Part shown: in pieces, positions 35,965 through 44,167 of the stretch
Layout: each line of letters starts with the position of its first letter
Position numbering within the stretch: position 1 is the stretch's first letter
DNA from: Pseudorhodobacter sp.
Lineage (GTDB): Bacteria; Pseudomonadota; Alphaproteobacteria; Rhodobacterales; Rhodobacteraceae
Length of the DNA stretch: 44,624 nt
Assembly (NCBI GenBank): GCA_029254215.1
Contig: JAQWYA010000192.1
Coordinates: forward strand, 1-44,624
Direction of reading: 5' to 3'
Notes under the pieces: model-generated
Databases searched by the model: none
What the model was told of the DNA's origin: nothing
The model's input: the letters and a program-made list of their open reading frames with translations, nothing else
Translations under genes and position numbers: made by a program

Positions 35965-36002
35965 TTGCGCGAAATCCGCAATATTGGTAAAGAAATATTA
36001 CC
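35965..36002 (+). promoter_or_regulatory. Two inverted repeats upstream of the lldD-like gene
   Basis: TTGCG-N7-CGCAA (35965-35981) and GGTAA-N7-TTACC (35986-36002) have the same arm and spacer lengths, and their centres are 21 bases apart, two helical turns. Such phasing suggests a dimeric regulator binding on one face of the helix. The first resembles Lrp/AsnC- or LysR-type sites, the second GntR-type sites. The region is AT-rich compared with its surroundings, fitting a promoter. Confidence 0.45.
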
Positions 36003-36023
36003 GAAACGGCAAGGAGCGCTCAA

Positions 36024-37187
36024 ATGCCCGTGATCACCTGCATCGAAGACCTCAAGCGGATGCACAAGCGCCGCGTCCCGAAGATGTTTTACGACTATGC
36101 CGAAAGCGGGTCCTACACGGAGCAGACATTCCGCGAAAACTCGTCTGATTTCCAGCAGTTGCGCCTTCGCCAGAAGGTGGCCGTCGATATGAGCGGGCGC
36201 AGCACCGAAAGCACGATGATTGGTGAAAAGGTCGCGATGCCGGTGGGGTTGGCCCCGGTCGGGCTGACCGGGATGCAGCACGCGGATGGCGAGATTCTGG
36301 CCGCCAAGGCCGCCGAGAAAATGGGCGTGCCGTTCACCCTGTCGACGATGAGCATCTGTTCGATCGAAGATGTGGCGGCCCATACCTCCAAGCCATTCTG
36401 GTTTCAGGTCTATACCCTGAAAGACGATGACTTCATGAACCGTCTGTTCGAACGGGCGCGCGCGGCAAAATGTTCAGCCATCGTGATTACCGTCGATTTG
36501 CAGATCATGGGTCAGCGCCACAAAGACCTCAAGAACGGCCTGTCGGCACCGCCGAAGCTGACCCCTGCCTCGATCGCCAATATGATGACGAAAGTGCCAT
36601 GGGGTCTGGAGATGCTGCAAACCAAGCGGCGCTTCTTTGGCAATATCGTGGGCCATGCCAAGGGCGTCTCGGACCCGTCGAGCTTGTCCTCCTGGACGGC
36701 AGAGGCGTTTGACGAAAGCCTCGACTGGAAGCGGATCGCCAAGTTCAAGGAAATGTGGGGCGGCAAGGTGATTCTGAAGGGCGTGATGGATGCCGAAGAC
36801 GCCCGCAATGCACTGTCAGTTGGGGCCGATGCGATCATCGTCTCAAACCACGGGGGGCGGCAATTGGATGGCGCGCTTTCCTCCATCCGGGCGTTGCCCG
36901 GCATTGTCGATGCCGTGGGCGACAAGATTGAGGTCCATATGGATAGCGGCATCCGCTCGGGTCAGGACGTGCTGAAGGCGCTGTCTTTGGGCGCGAAGGG
37001 CACCTATATCGGGCGCGCCTTTGTCAACGGTCTGGGCGCGATGGGCGAGGCTGGCGTGACCAAGGCGCTGGAGGTCATCCAGAAAGAGTTGATCACGACA
37101 ATGGGCCTTGTCGGAGAGCAGAAGATCCCAGATCTTGGCCGGCACAACCTGCTGATCCCGAAAGGGTTTGAGGGCGACTGGGCCTGA
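36024..37187 (+). CDS. lldD: FMN-dependent alpha-hydroxyacid (L-lactate) dehydrogenase
   Basis: A 387-residue flavoprotein that oxidises L-lactate or a related 2-hydroxy acid, passing electrons to the respiratory chain in the LldD case. The catalytic His and substrate Arg are H276 and R279 in SNHGGRQLD; the FMN segment DSGIRSGQDVLKALSLGAKGTYIGRAF follows; ITVDLQIMGQRHKDLKNG is the flexible-loop region. The N-terminal CIEDLKRMHKRRVPKMFYDYAESGS is typical. The ATG follows AAGGAG. It is monocistronic with paired palindromes upstream and a strong terminator. Other substrates (glycolate, mandelate) cannot be excluded. Confidence 0.87.
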   Translation: MPVITCIEDLKRMHKRRVPKMFYDYAESGSYTEQTFRENSSDFQQLRLRQKVAVDMSGRSTESTMIGEKVAMPVGLAPVGLTGMQHADGEILAAKAAEKMGVPFTLSTMSICSIEDVAAHTSKPFWFQVYTLKDDDFMNRLFERARAAKCSAIVITVDLQIMGQRHKDLKNGLSAPPKLTPASIANMMTKVPWGLEMLQTKRRFFGNIVGHAKGVSDPSSLSSWTAEAFDESLDWKRIAKFKEMWGGKVILKGVMDAEDARNALSVGADAIIVSNHGGRQLDGALSSIRALPGIVDAVGDKIEVHMDSGIRSGQDVLKALSLGAKGTYIGRAFVNGLGAMGEAGVTKALEVIQKELITTMGLVGEQKIPDLGRHNLLIPKGFEGDWA

Positions 37188-37196
37188 GAAACCTGA

Positions 37197-37225
37197 GGGC
37201 GAAGGGGGTTTATCCCTCTTCGCCC
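37197..37225. terminator. Bidirectional terminator between lldD-like and MFS genes
   Basis: GGGCGAAG (37197-37204) pairs with CTTCGCCC (37218-37225) and four further inner pairs (one G-T) give a 12-bp stem with a TTTAT loop. It lies between two convergent stop codons. Confidence 0.65.
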
Positions 37226-37230
37226 GTGGC

Positions 37231-38376
37231 TTAGCGGCTAGCGCGCTTCATCCATGGGCCTAGCACAAGGATCGCCATTAAAAACAGGGCGGCGGTGACA
37301 AAAGCAAAGCGCAGCCCGAAGCTGCCCGCGATCAGGCCAAGCATCGGCGGGCCGAAGAAATACCCGAAATAGCCCAGCAGCGTTGCGCGGGCGATGGCGC
37401 GGGCGCGGGCGCGCGGAGCCGCTAACCTGCCGACCAGTGAAAACGCCGTGGGGGCGATCACAGAGGACCCGATCCCCATGATGATGAACCCGCAATAGGC
37501 CATGACCGGCGTCGTCGCCAAGGCGGCAATCAGCGCGCCAACCGCCGAAACCAGCGCCCCGCCCCGCAGCAGCGTAAACGGGTTCACCCGGCTGATGAGC
37601 CCCTGCCCCGCGATCCGGGCGATCCCCATCGTCAGTGCAAGCGTTGCGGGCCCCATGGCCCCTTGCGCGGGGCTGCCGCCAAGCGTTTTCTCGATATGCA
37701 GGGCAGACCAGCTTTCGGCAGCGTTTTCTGTCAGGAACGCGATCAGGACCATCGCCCCTCCGATTACCGGGATCAGGCCAAGCCGGGCCGAACTGCCATC
37801 AGTCGGGCGGCCAAGCCCCTCGATCCGGCCGTCCCTTTCATAAGTCAGAAGCGCGAAGGTAAGGGCCAGCATCGCAAGGCTTCCGGTCACAACGCTTGGC
37901 CCCACCCCGGCATCGCGCAGTGCGCCAGTAATCAGGGCCGCCGCCGCATAGCCAAAGGAATAAGCTGCATGACAAAGGTTCATCAGCGGAATATCGCGGT
38001 CATTCTCCAAGGCGGCGACACGCGCATTCATCAGCACGTCGGTCAGACCTGTCGCTGCCCCGCAGGCCATCATCGCCAGCGGGAACACCAAAAGTGAGGC
38101 GGTCTGCCCCGGCAGAATAAAGGCCAGCGCCATGAAAACCGCCGACACGGGCAAAGCCACACGCCCCAAGGCCGCCCCGAAGGCCGGGGCCGCCAGCATC
38201 GCCAGCACTGCCGCGACCGGGGTGAAGAAAATCAACAGTCCAAGCTCCGCCTCATTCACGCCGAGGGCCGATTTCAGATCGGGCAGGACCGCCGCGAAGG
38301 TCCCCCATACCACACCCATAGCCGCAAATGCGGCCAATGGGGCACGGGCGGTAGCGATCGTGGCAAGGATAGTCAT
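37231..38376 (-). CDS. Major facilitator superfamily transporter
   Basis: A 381-residue inner-membrane protein with about 12 hydrophobic helices, beginning ATARAPLAAFAAMGVVWGTFAAVLPDLKSALGVNEAELG, a pattern of the FucP/YbjJ-like MFS branch. The open frame continues to 39135, but that part is GC-rich antisense sequence to L25; the ATG at 38376 starts just before the first helix, although only a weak AAAG ribosome site is visible. Substrate and direction are unknown. It is divergent from the L25 gene and convergent with lldD. Confidence 0.82.
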   Translation of the reverse strand: MTILATIATARAPLAAFAAMGVVWGTFAAVLPDLKSALGVNEAELGLLIFFTPVAAVLAMLAAPAFGAALGRVALPVSAVFMALAFILPGQTASLLVFPLAMMACGAATGLTDVLMNARVAALENDRDIPLMNLCHAAYSFGYAAAALITGALRDAGVGPSVVTGSLAMLALTFALLTYERDGRIEGLGRPTDGSSARLGLIPVIGGAMVLIAFLTENAAESWSALHIEKTLGGSPAQGAMGPATLALTMGIARIAGQGLISRVNPFTLLRGGALVSAVGALIAALATTPVMAYCGFIIMGIGSSVIAPTAFSLVGRLAAPRARARAIARATLLGYFGYFFGPPMLGLIAGSFGLRFAFVTAALFLMAILVLGPWMKRASR

Positions 38377-38562
38377 GATCTTTGGCAGCCCTGAAAACGG
38401 GAGACGCGGGAAGGCGACGGCCAGCCCTACGCTGCCCATTGCACGACGCCTAATCGCCAACGGCCCCAACCGCAAGCTATCCTGGCCCTGCCCCGCGCTT
38501 CCCCCGGAGCCAAACAAAGCCAGGTAAGAGGCAAATACCGCCCCTTTCCCCTGATTTAGCGC

Positions 38563-38591
38563 TTTTCCTGACGGTGATTCCCCGCTATAGC
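38563..38591 (+). promoter_or_regulatory. Possible promoter of the L25 gene
   Basis: TTTTCC at 38563-38568 and TATAGC at 38586-38591 with a 17-base spacer fit a housekeeping promoter for the L25 gene, giving a leader of about 50 bases. The rest of the 273-base divergent region shows nothing else clear. Confidence 0.35.
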
Positions 38592-38649
38592 CCCCCGGTC
38601 GCACCGCACACCCTTGGAGGGCGGTGGACTTAACATATGGAGAGATACA

Positions 38650-39276
38650 ATGGCTGGTGAGATCCCGGATCTTATTGCTGAGGTACGGACGGGGACAGGC
38701 AAGGGGGCCGCTCGTCAAGCTCGTCGTGAGCAACTCGTACCCGGAATCGTTTACGGTGGCGGCGCTGAGCCGATCGCCCTGAACATCAAGTACAACTACC
38801 TGATCAAGAACCTCAAGGCAGGCCGCTTCCTGTCGCGTCTGTTCAACCTCAAGGTTGAAGGTCAAGACGACGTGCGCGTGATCTGCCGCCACGTTCAGCG
38901 CGATGTCGTCAAAGACACGCCGCTGCATGTCGACCTGATGCGCCTGCGTCGCACCAGCCGCATCAACCTGTTCATTCAGGTTGAGTTCATCAACCACGAC
39001 AAGGCCCCCGGCCTGAAGCGTGGCGGTACTCTGGTCGCTGTACGTAACGAGGTTGAACTGGAAGTGACTGCGGGCGATATCCCGGATCACGTCACCGTCG
39101 ATCTGACCGGCCTGAACATCGGCGATGTGATCCACATCAACGACATCAAGCTGCCGGAAGGCGCCAAGCCCTCGGTCGCCCGGAACTTCGTGATCGCCAA
39201 CATCTCGGCTCCGTCGGGTCTGCGGTCTGCGGATAACGATGATGCAGCCGAAGACGGCGAAGCTGCAGAAGGCTAA
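38650..39276 (+). CDS. rplY: 50S ribosomal protein L25 (Ctc form)
   Basis: A 208-residue long form of L25, which binds 5S rRNA in the large subunit. The N-terminal L25 domain ([30 protein letters not shown]) covers about 1-95, the C-terminal beta domain about 100-190 ([11 protein letters not shown], here [13 protein letters not shown]), and an acidic tail ([14 protein letters not shown]) ends the protein. Codon use is biased as in highly expressed genes (AAG, CGT, GTC). The start has GGAGAG six bases upstream; the longer frame from 38614 lacks support. L25 and Pth are usually adjacent; here an FkbM gene on the other strand intervenes. Confidence 0.93.
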   Translation: MAGEIPDLIAEVRTGTGKGAARQARREQLVPGIVYGGGAEPIALNIKYNYLIKNLKAGRFLSRLFNLKVEGQDDVRVICRHVQRDVVKDTPLHVDLMRLRRTSRINLFIQVEFINHDKAPGLKRGGTLVAVRNEVELEVTAGDIPDHVTVDLTGLNIGDVIHINDIKLPEGAKPSVARNFVIANISAPSGLRSADNDDAAEDGEAAEG

Positions 39277-39298
39277 GACGATCCCATCGGGATGGTTG

Positions 39299-39328
39299 AA
39301 AACGCGGGGGGATTTCCTCCCGCGTTTT
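39299..39328 (+). terminator. Intrinsic terminator of the L25 gene
   Basis: AAAACGCGGG (39299-39308) pairs perfectly with CCCGCGTTTT (39319-39328), with three further inner pairs and an ATTT loop; the stem ends in TTTT and is followed by GCATTTTG. A strong terminator, which on the minus strand would also serve the convergent FkbM gene. Confidence 0.85.
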
Positions 39329-39404
39329 GCATTTTGGGGCTGGGGTCGTCGAACCGGGTTTCCTTGGGCGGGATGGGTTTTGAATGAACCGCGATGACCG
39401 CCTG

Positions 39405-40091
39405 TCAGACCTCGGGCGGCAGCCGTTCAAACACCACCGTCCCCGCCTTTGATCCCTGAGGACAATAGGCAAACCCCTGCGCCGACAAGGCGTCAAAAAT
39501 CCGCTTGGTGCCCTGTTTTCCGTAAACAGCCGGATGGAGTTCCATGATGATGAGGCGCAGGTCCGCAGGCAGGATCGTGTCGAAAAGATCCTGCTCGCCG
39601 CCTTCGATATCAATGCTCAGGACCGTGGGATCCGCTTGCGCCAGAACGGCGCCAAAGCGCAGGGCGGGAACCACCACCGCGCGCGTGTTCTTCGCACCCT
39701 CCGGCGGCGTCAGGGTCGAAGCCCAAAAGCTGCGCCGCACAGTAAAGGTGATCTCCGCCTCGCGATAGCTGTCGGGCACAACGGCCCCCCAATGGATAAC
39801 CCCGCCCTCAATCCCGTTGCGCTGCAAGTTGGCTTGCGCCACGCGGGCCATCTCTGGCCCGGCTTCGACCCCTGTCACACGACGCGCGCGAATGGCCGCC
39901 CCCGCCAGCGAAGAAAGATACCCCGCCCCCGCGCCAAGGTCCAAAAACCGGTCTCGTGGGCGCAGGTGCCGCAGCAGCGCGTCCGCTTCTGAGCTTTCGT
40001 ATTTGCCGGATGTCATCGCTCGGGTCAGCTGGTCGGTCATCAGATCATCGGGAATGACCAAGGTAACGCCGTTCAGTTGGAATTCGGCCAT
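39405..40091 (-). CDS. FkbM-family SAM-dependent methyltransferase
   Basis: A 228-residue soluble methyltransferase. The SAM-binding motif I is FLDLGAGAGYLSS (49-61), the acidic post-I residue is in VTGVEAGPEM, and the FkbM-type VLSIDIEGGEQDLFDTI and LIIMELHPAVYG segments are present. FkbM proteins usually O-methylate sugars or small molecules; the target here is unknown. It sits on the opposite strand between L25 and pth, two genes commonly side by side, suggesting an insertion of an accessory gene. Base composition is not obviously different from the neighbours. Confidence 0.85.
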   Translation of the reverse strand: MAEFQLNGVTLVIPDDLMTDQLTRAMTSGKYESSEADALLRHLRPRDRFLDLGAGAGYLSSLAGAAIRARRVTGVEAGPEMARVAQANLQRNGIEGGVIHWGAVVPDSYREAEITFTVRRSFWASTLTPPEGAKNTRAVVVPALRFGAVLAQADPTVLSIDIEGGEQDLFDTILPADLRLIIMELHPAVYGKQGTKRIFDALSAQGFAYCPQGSKAGTVVFERLPPEV

Positions 40092-40214
40092 AAGCTGCCC
40101 TTTCTGGCTGTCTTTGGTCTGCCGGTTGCATCTGCGCAGGCCGATAGCCTAAAGAGGTAAAAGGCGCGCAGGGGCTTGTCCAGCGCGCGGCTTGAGGCGG
40201 CAAAGGAAGGCGTG

Positions 40215-40931
40215 ATGAAACTGATCGTAGGATTGGGCAATCCGGGGCCGAAATATGCCGGAAACCGCCATAATATCGGCTTCATGGCCTTGGATCGGAT
40301 CGCCGGAGATCACGGCTTTGGCCCTTGGAAACGCGCCTTCAAGGGCCTTATTTCCGAAGGCCGCCTTGGAACGGAAAAGGTGATCCTGCTTAAGCCGGAG
40401 ACCTTCATGAACCTCTCGGGGGAGGCCGTGCAAGCGGCAATGGCCTATCACAAGATCACCCCTGCGGATGTGATAGTGTTGCATGACGAATTGGATCTGG
40501 CCCCCGGCAAGGCGCGGGTCAAACAGGGCGGCGGCCATGCCGGGCATAACGGGCTTCGCTCCATCCATGCACATATCGGCGAGGCTTATGGCCGCGTCCG
40601 GCTTGGAATCGGACATCCGGGGCATAAGGATGCGGTGGCCCATTACGTCCTTCACGATTTCCCCAAGGCCGATCAGGAATGGTTGGACGATCTGATGCGC
40701 GGTATCTCCGACGGGATCGAGGCGCTTGCCATGGGCGATGGGCCGCGCTTCATGAATGCCGTGGCGCTGCGCACGGCACCGCCCCGCCCGGCGAGTGGCA
40801 AGGCCCGGACAGACGCCGCGCCAAAGACGCCAGCCCCAACGCCACAAACCACCACCCCGCGGCCGCCTGCTGAAACCGAGGAAGGCCCCTTTGCAGCCCT
40901 GCGGCGGCTGGCCGACAAACTGCGCCCATGA
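40215..40931 (+). CDS. pth: Peptidyl-tRNA hydrolase
   Basis: Releases tRNA from prematurely dropped peptidyl-tRNA. The 238 residues hold the expected active site: N9 (VGLGNPGPKY), H19 (NRHNIGF), N66 (FMNLSG), D91 (LHDELDL) and N112 (GHNGLRS), slightly shifted from the E. coli numbers. After the ~185-residue core comes a Pro/Thr/Ala-rich linker and a short conserved-looking end (FAALRRLADKLRP), an extension typical of this group. The ATG follows AAAGGAAGG. Its stop overlaps the next ATG (ATGA). Confidence 0.95.
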   Translation: MKLIVGLGNPGPKYAGNRHNIGFMALDRIAGDHGFGPWKRAFKGLISEGRLGTEKVILLKPETFMNLSGEAVQAAMAYHKITPADVIVLHDELDLAPGKARVKQGGGHAGHNGLRSIHAHIGEAYGRVRLGIGHPGHKDAVAHYVLHDFPKADQEWLDDLMRGISDGIEALAMGDGPRFMNAVALRTAPPRPASGKARTDAAPKTPAPTPQTTTPRPPAETEEGPFAALRRLADKLRP

Positions 40932-41977
40932 CCCAAGACATCCCCGCCAGCTTCATCGCGCAGGCGGAGAGCTGCGAAGCCATGGGCTCGCCGCTGACCG
41001 CGCGGGTCTTGCGGTTGCTGTCACAATCCCTGAACCGCAAAACCCCCTTGGGCCACCGCTTGCTGGATTGGCCAAATGACCCTTCTGGCAAAGGGGATGC
41101 CCTTGGCCTGCGCCTTACCGGGGGGCTCCATTCCCTCGTGCTGGATGGGACAGCGCCCGCGCTTGCCAGCGCCTACAGCGCCCCGGAAACACACTCCGAT
41201 CCGGCTTTCCTTGATTTGCTGACAGGGACGCTACAGCAGCACCAGACGCGACTGGATAGCTGACTCGACAGCCCGCCCCAAACCAATGAGGTGCGCCGCT
41301 CTGCCATCCTGATCGCCGCCGGGCATTGGCTGACGGCCCGGTATGGCCTGCCTTTGACCCTGTCGGAACTTGGGGCGAGTGCTGGGCTGAACCTGATCTG
41401 GGATCGCTACGCGCTGGAGGCAGGCAATACACGGCTGGGCCCGGATCCGGCCGTGATCACCCTTCGGCCGGACTGGCGCGGCGCAATTCCTCCGCAAGCC
41501 ATGCCGGTTGTTGCCGCGCGGAGCGGTGTTGACCGCAACCCGCTGAACCCCAGATCAGACCAATTGCGGTTGTTGGCCTATCTCTGGGCGGATCAGACCG
41601 AACGCCTGCATCGCACCCGCCTTGCCTGCGAAGAGGCCGCCCGATTGGCCAGCCCCATTGACCGCGCCGATGCGGTTGACTGGCTGGCCCAAAGGCTTGC
41701 CAACCCGCCCGCCGAAAGCCTCCATCTGGTTTTTCACACGGTGGTGTTGCAGTACCTTCCGCTTCCGGCTCAACGTCAGGTCGCAAGCCTGCTGGAAACG
41801 GCAGGCGCAAGGGCCACGCCCAAAACCCCGCTTGCCCATCTCTCCATGGAGGCGGATGACACAGCCGAACCCGGCGCGGCCCTGCACCTGCGGCTCTGGC
41901 CCGGCAACGTCAAAATCCCGCTGGGGCGGTGTGATTTCCATGGCCGCTGGGTGGATTGGCAAGCCCCTCCGCCCTAG
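40928..41977 (+). pseudogene. DUF2332 protein gene interrupted by one in-frame TGA
   Basis: One frame from the ATG at 40928 to 41977 codes for a DUF2332-family protein, split by TGA at 41261-41263 (codon 112). Upstream it reads LQQHQTRLDS and downstream LDSPPQTNEVRRSAILIAAGHW, which joins into the usual family sequence with a tryptophan expected at the stop. The second half carries LPLTLSELGASAGLNLIWDRY and LVFHTVVLQYLP, family marks with a methyltransferase-like look. A single TGG-to-TGA change explains it. The start overlaps pth (ATGA). The function of the family is unknown. Restart at 41291 could still make a C-terminal fragment. Confidence 0.75.
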
Positions 41978-42087
41978 CCGCCTGCCTATCACCCCCCACA
42001 GGTGACGCCTTTTTTCTGGCCAGAACCCAGCCGCACGCCTACATAAGCCCTACTGGCAAGCGCCAAAGATCAAGGAGAGGGAGAAGA

Positions 42088-42465
42088 ATGAAAGACGCAT
42101 CCGTCAATGTGCTCGGCGGCCCGCTGGAAAGCTGCTCCACCGCCCCCGTCACCGGGTTTTTCCGCAATGGCTGTTGCGATACAGGCCCTTCCGATCAAGG
42201 GATGCATACCGTTTGCGCCGTCATGACGGCGGAGTTCCTCGCGCTTTCAAAATATCTGGGCAACGATCTGAGCACGCCACGCCCGGAGTTTGGCTTTGCC
42301 GGCCTGAAGCCGGGGGATCGCTGGTGCCTTTGCGCAGGACGCTTTCTGCAAGCGCATGAAGAAGGCGCGGCGCCTCAAGTGAAGCTTGAGGCCACCCATT
42401 TGAACACACTGCGCATTGTACCGATTGAGGTTCTGAAACGCTATGCGCTGCATCAGGACGGCTGA
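42088..42465 (+). CDS. DUF2237 family protein
   Basis: A 125-residue cytosolic protein of the DUF2237 family. Conserved parts are NVLGGPLESCSTAPVTGFFRNGCCDTGPSDQGMHTVCAVMT and GLKPGDRWCLCAGRF, with six or more Cys that could bind a metal or form a redox site. The function of the family is not established. The frame is open to 41956, but the ATG at 42088 follows AAGGAGAGGGAG and starts the conserved region. It stands alone, 110 bases after the broken DUF2332 gene and convergent with the LuxR-type gene, with no clear terminator in the 29-base gap. Confidence 0.85.
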   Translation: MKDASVNVLGGPLESCSTAPVTGFFRNGCCDTGPSDQGMHTVCAVMTAEFLALSKYLGNDLSTPRPEFGFAGLKPGDRWCLCAGRFLQAHEEGAAPQVKLEATHLNTLRIVPIEVLKRYALHQDG

Positions 42466-42494
42466 ACCCCGCCGATAACGCGAAATGGCCCCGA

Positions 42495-43022
42495 TCAGGC
42501 GGCGTTCTTCGTTGTGTCAGGAAGGCCGTCCGGGGCCGCATCCATCAGATCCTCGATGAAAAGCGACAAAAGCTGCGGGCGCCCCGCAACTCCGGCCTTG
42601 CGGTAGATCGCATTGGTCTGGGCTTTCACGGTGCCCTCGCTCGTGGACCGCAGGGTTGCGATTTCGGCTGTGGTCAATCCCTTGATCGCAAAGAGCGCGA
42701 CATCTCGTTCCGCAGGCGTCAGGTTCCAGTCTGCGAACCGATCTTCCATCAGGCTGATGAATTCGCTGGAGGCGCGGCGCAGCTTTGCTTCGGCCCGATT
42801 CCGATCCTGAAAGGACTTGCGCAAGGCAAGCGCCCCGAAAAGCAGCCCAAGCAAGAGGCCAAGCGCGGCCCCGATTTCGACCAGTTCACGCATCTCCCAT
42901 GACATCGGCCGGGCCCGGAAACCGATCACCGAAGAGAGGATGTCAGACACGAAAAAAACAGCGCAGACGAGCTGCACCGCGAAGATCACGACGAGCGCGA
43001 TCCGACCCGTCAAACGGAACAC
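42495..43022 (-). CDS. Membrane-tethered LuxR-type transcriptional regulator
   Basis: A 175-residue protein with two hydrophobic helices (about 6-28 and 47-67), a short charged periplasmic loop between them, a basic/coiled segment (68-92), and a C-terminal LuxR/GerE HTH (LTPAERDVALFAIKGLTTAEIATLRSTSEGTVKAQTNAIYRKAGV, about 101-145). There is no receiver or autoinducer domain, so a signal must come through the membrane part or a partner. The start is GTG at 43022, 12 bases after the stop of the upstream PepSY-like gene, so the two are an operon. It probably responds to envelope or ion status; this is inference. Confidence 0.85.
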   Translation of the reverse strand: MFRLTGRIALVVIFAVQLVCAVFFVSDILSSVIGFRARPMSWEMRELVEIGAALGLLLGLLFGALALRKSFQDRNRAEAKLRRASSEFISLMEDRFADWNLTPAERDVALFAIKGLTTAEIATLRSTSEGTVKAQTNAIYRKAGVAGRPQLLSLFIEDLMDAAPDGLPDTTKNAA

Positions 43023-43034
43023 CTCGATCCCGGA

Positions 43035-43481
43035 TCACTCATCATCGCCGTCATCCCCATCGTCACTGTCATCGCTATCATCCGACTCGCTGTCTTTGCC
43101 GGAATTGTCTTCGTCATCATCCTCTGCGTCGTCGTCCTCGTCGTCGTCCTCGTTCAGGTCATCGCCACCACGGCCGCGCCCACGATTGCTGTTGTCAATC
43201 AGGTCGGACCGCGAATTCCGGGAAGAACCGGAGTCTTCCGCTGCCGACCACAGGTCCCGCAGGATTTCGCCCGTACGGGGATTGAGGATGATTTCGCGCC
43301 GTCCTTTGCGCCCTTCGGCAAGGATGCGCACTCGCCCCAGAAAGGTTCGGCGAATTTCGATTCTCTTGAACCCCTGCCCGCGAAGCTGATCCACCACCGC
43401 GTCAGAGAAATCGTCAGCCTGTGCGGGCGAAGCCGACACAAGCGCGACCAGCGCCATCCCGATGAAATCCCGTCTTTTCAT
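43035..43481 (-). CDS. Secreted PepSY-like protein with acidic tail (second copy)
   Basis: A 148-residue exported protein. The signal peptide MKRRDFIGMALVALVSASPAQA (1-22) holds an RR-x-F pattern compatible with Tat export. Residues ~23-76 form a PepSY-like alpha/beta unit (VVDQLRGQGFKRIEIRR...VRILAEGRKGRREIILNPRTGEILRD). From ~80 the chain is low-complexity: first Ser/Arg/Asn, then almost only Asp, Glu and Ser to the end. The tail is suited to binding calcium or other cations. It is homologous in layout to the upstream gene at 43585-44088 and is followed by the LuxR-type gene. Function unknown. Confidence 0.75.
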   Translation of the reverse strand: MKRRDFIGMALVALVSASPAQADDFSDAVVDQLRGQGFKRIEIRRTFLGRVRILAEGRKGRREIILNPRTGEILRDLWSAAEDSGSSRNSRSDLIDNSNRGRGRGGDDLNEDDDEDDDAEDDDEDNSGKDSESDDSDDSDDGDDGDDE

Positions 43482-43535
43482 GTCAGGCCCTTCATGTCCC
43501 GGATCCTTGACAACGATCCTGCCAAGGGTAGCCGC

Positions 43536-43572
43536 GCTGGCCTGCCTTCCGCAAGCCGGAAGGCGGGCCAGC
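43536..43572 (-). terminator. Long hairpin between the two PepSY-like genes
   Basis: GCTGGCC-T-GCCTTCC (43536-43550) pairs with GGAAGGC-G-GGCCAGC (43558-43572): 15 positions with one T-G pair and a 7-base loop. There is no T run on the minus strand. It lies 13 bases after the stop of the first PepSY-like gene and may terminate or attenuate before the second gene and the regulator. Confidence 0.65.
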
Positions 43573-43584
43573 CGTTAACCACCG

Positions 43585-44088
43585 TCAGTCGTCGTCGCTG
43601 TCGTGGTCATCGTTACTGTCATGATCGTCGTCATGGTCATCATCGCTGTCATGATCGTCGTCACTGTCATCGTCGTCATCATCATGGCTGCTGCCACTGC
43701 CGCCGTGGTCATCATCATGATCGTCATCAGAGGAGGAGACCGAAGAACCGTGGTCGTCTTCATCATCTTCGTCCCGGTCATTGCCCGAGCTGCGGACGAA
43801 ATCGCCGCTGCGCTGCCGGATTTCCACGCCCGGAGATGTATCATCGGAGCCGTCGACCGTTTCGGTTTCCGTCTTGAGGGGCTGGCCGGATGCAATGTCA
43901 TAGACCGCTTCAAACTTCTCGGTTCTGCGAATGGCTTCCACCTTGATCTGCGTGGCACCAACCTTGACCTCAACGCGGGTATAGCCCTGGCCCTGCAAAT
44001 CAGTCACGATTTCCTCGGCGGTCAGCGCAAGTGCGGCATTGGCAGAAAAGGCAATTCCCAGTGCGAGCAATGCAGTTTTCAGTTTCAT
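43585..44088 (-). CDS. Secreted PepSY-like protein with Asp/His-rich repeat tail (first copy)
   Basis: A 167-residue exported protein. Signal peptide 1-21 (MKLKTALLALGIAFSANAALA); PepSY-like unit about 22-75 (EEIVTDLQGQGYTRVEVKVGATQIKVEAIRR...AVYDIASGQPLKTE). After a Ser/Gly linker the last ~70 residues are built from Asp, His and Ser in DDDHD, DSDDD and DDHDD runs, a strong candidate for metal (Ca, Zn, Ni or Cu) binding. The frame is open to 44205; the ATG at 44088 follows GGAGAAAAAG and gives the signal peptide. It is first of the PepSY-PepSY-LuxR group; function unknown. Confidence 0.78.
   Translation of the reverse strand: MKLKTALLALGIAFSANAALALTAEEIVTDLQGQGYTRVEVKVGATQIKVEAIRRTEKFEAVYDIASGQPLKTETETVDGSDDTSPGVEIRQRSGDFVRSSGNDRDEDDEDDHGSSVSSSDDDHDDDHGGSGSSHDDDDDDSDDDHDSDDDHDDDHDSNDDHDSDDD
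43588..43745. repeat. Imperfect GTC/ATC triplet repeat coding for the Asp/His tail
   Basis: On the plus strand the region is a long run of GTC, ATC, ATG and CTG triplets (Asp, Asp, His, Ser codons on the minus strand), with recurring 12- to 21-base blocks such as GTCATGATCGTCGTCA (three near copies). Whole-triplet slippage would change tail length without breaking the frame. Confidence 0.7.
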
Positions 44089-44167
44089 CTCTTTTTCTCC
44101 TACTGATCTGAACGCCGATGCGTCTTCGCTACCGGCCCTGTCAGAAAACCGGTTTGCAGCCGTCACA

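Noticed and set aside
38377-39135. 253-codon N-terminal extension of the MFS frame
   Set aside because: It is antisense to the L25 gene and its promoter region; the transporter begins naturally at 38376.
43588-43745. Repeated blocks considered as a CRISPR array
   Set aside because: Units are triplet-based, imperfect and without unique spacers; they encode the Asp/His tail of a secreted protein.
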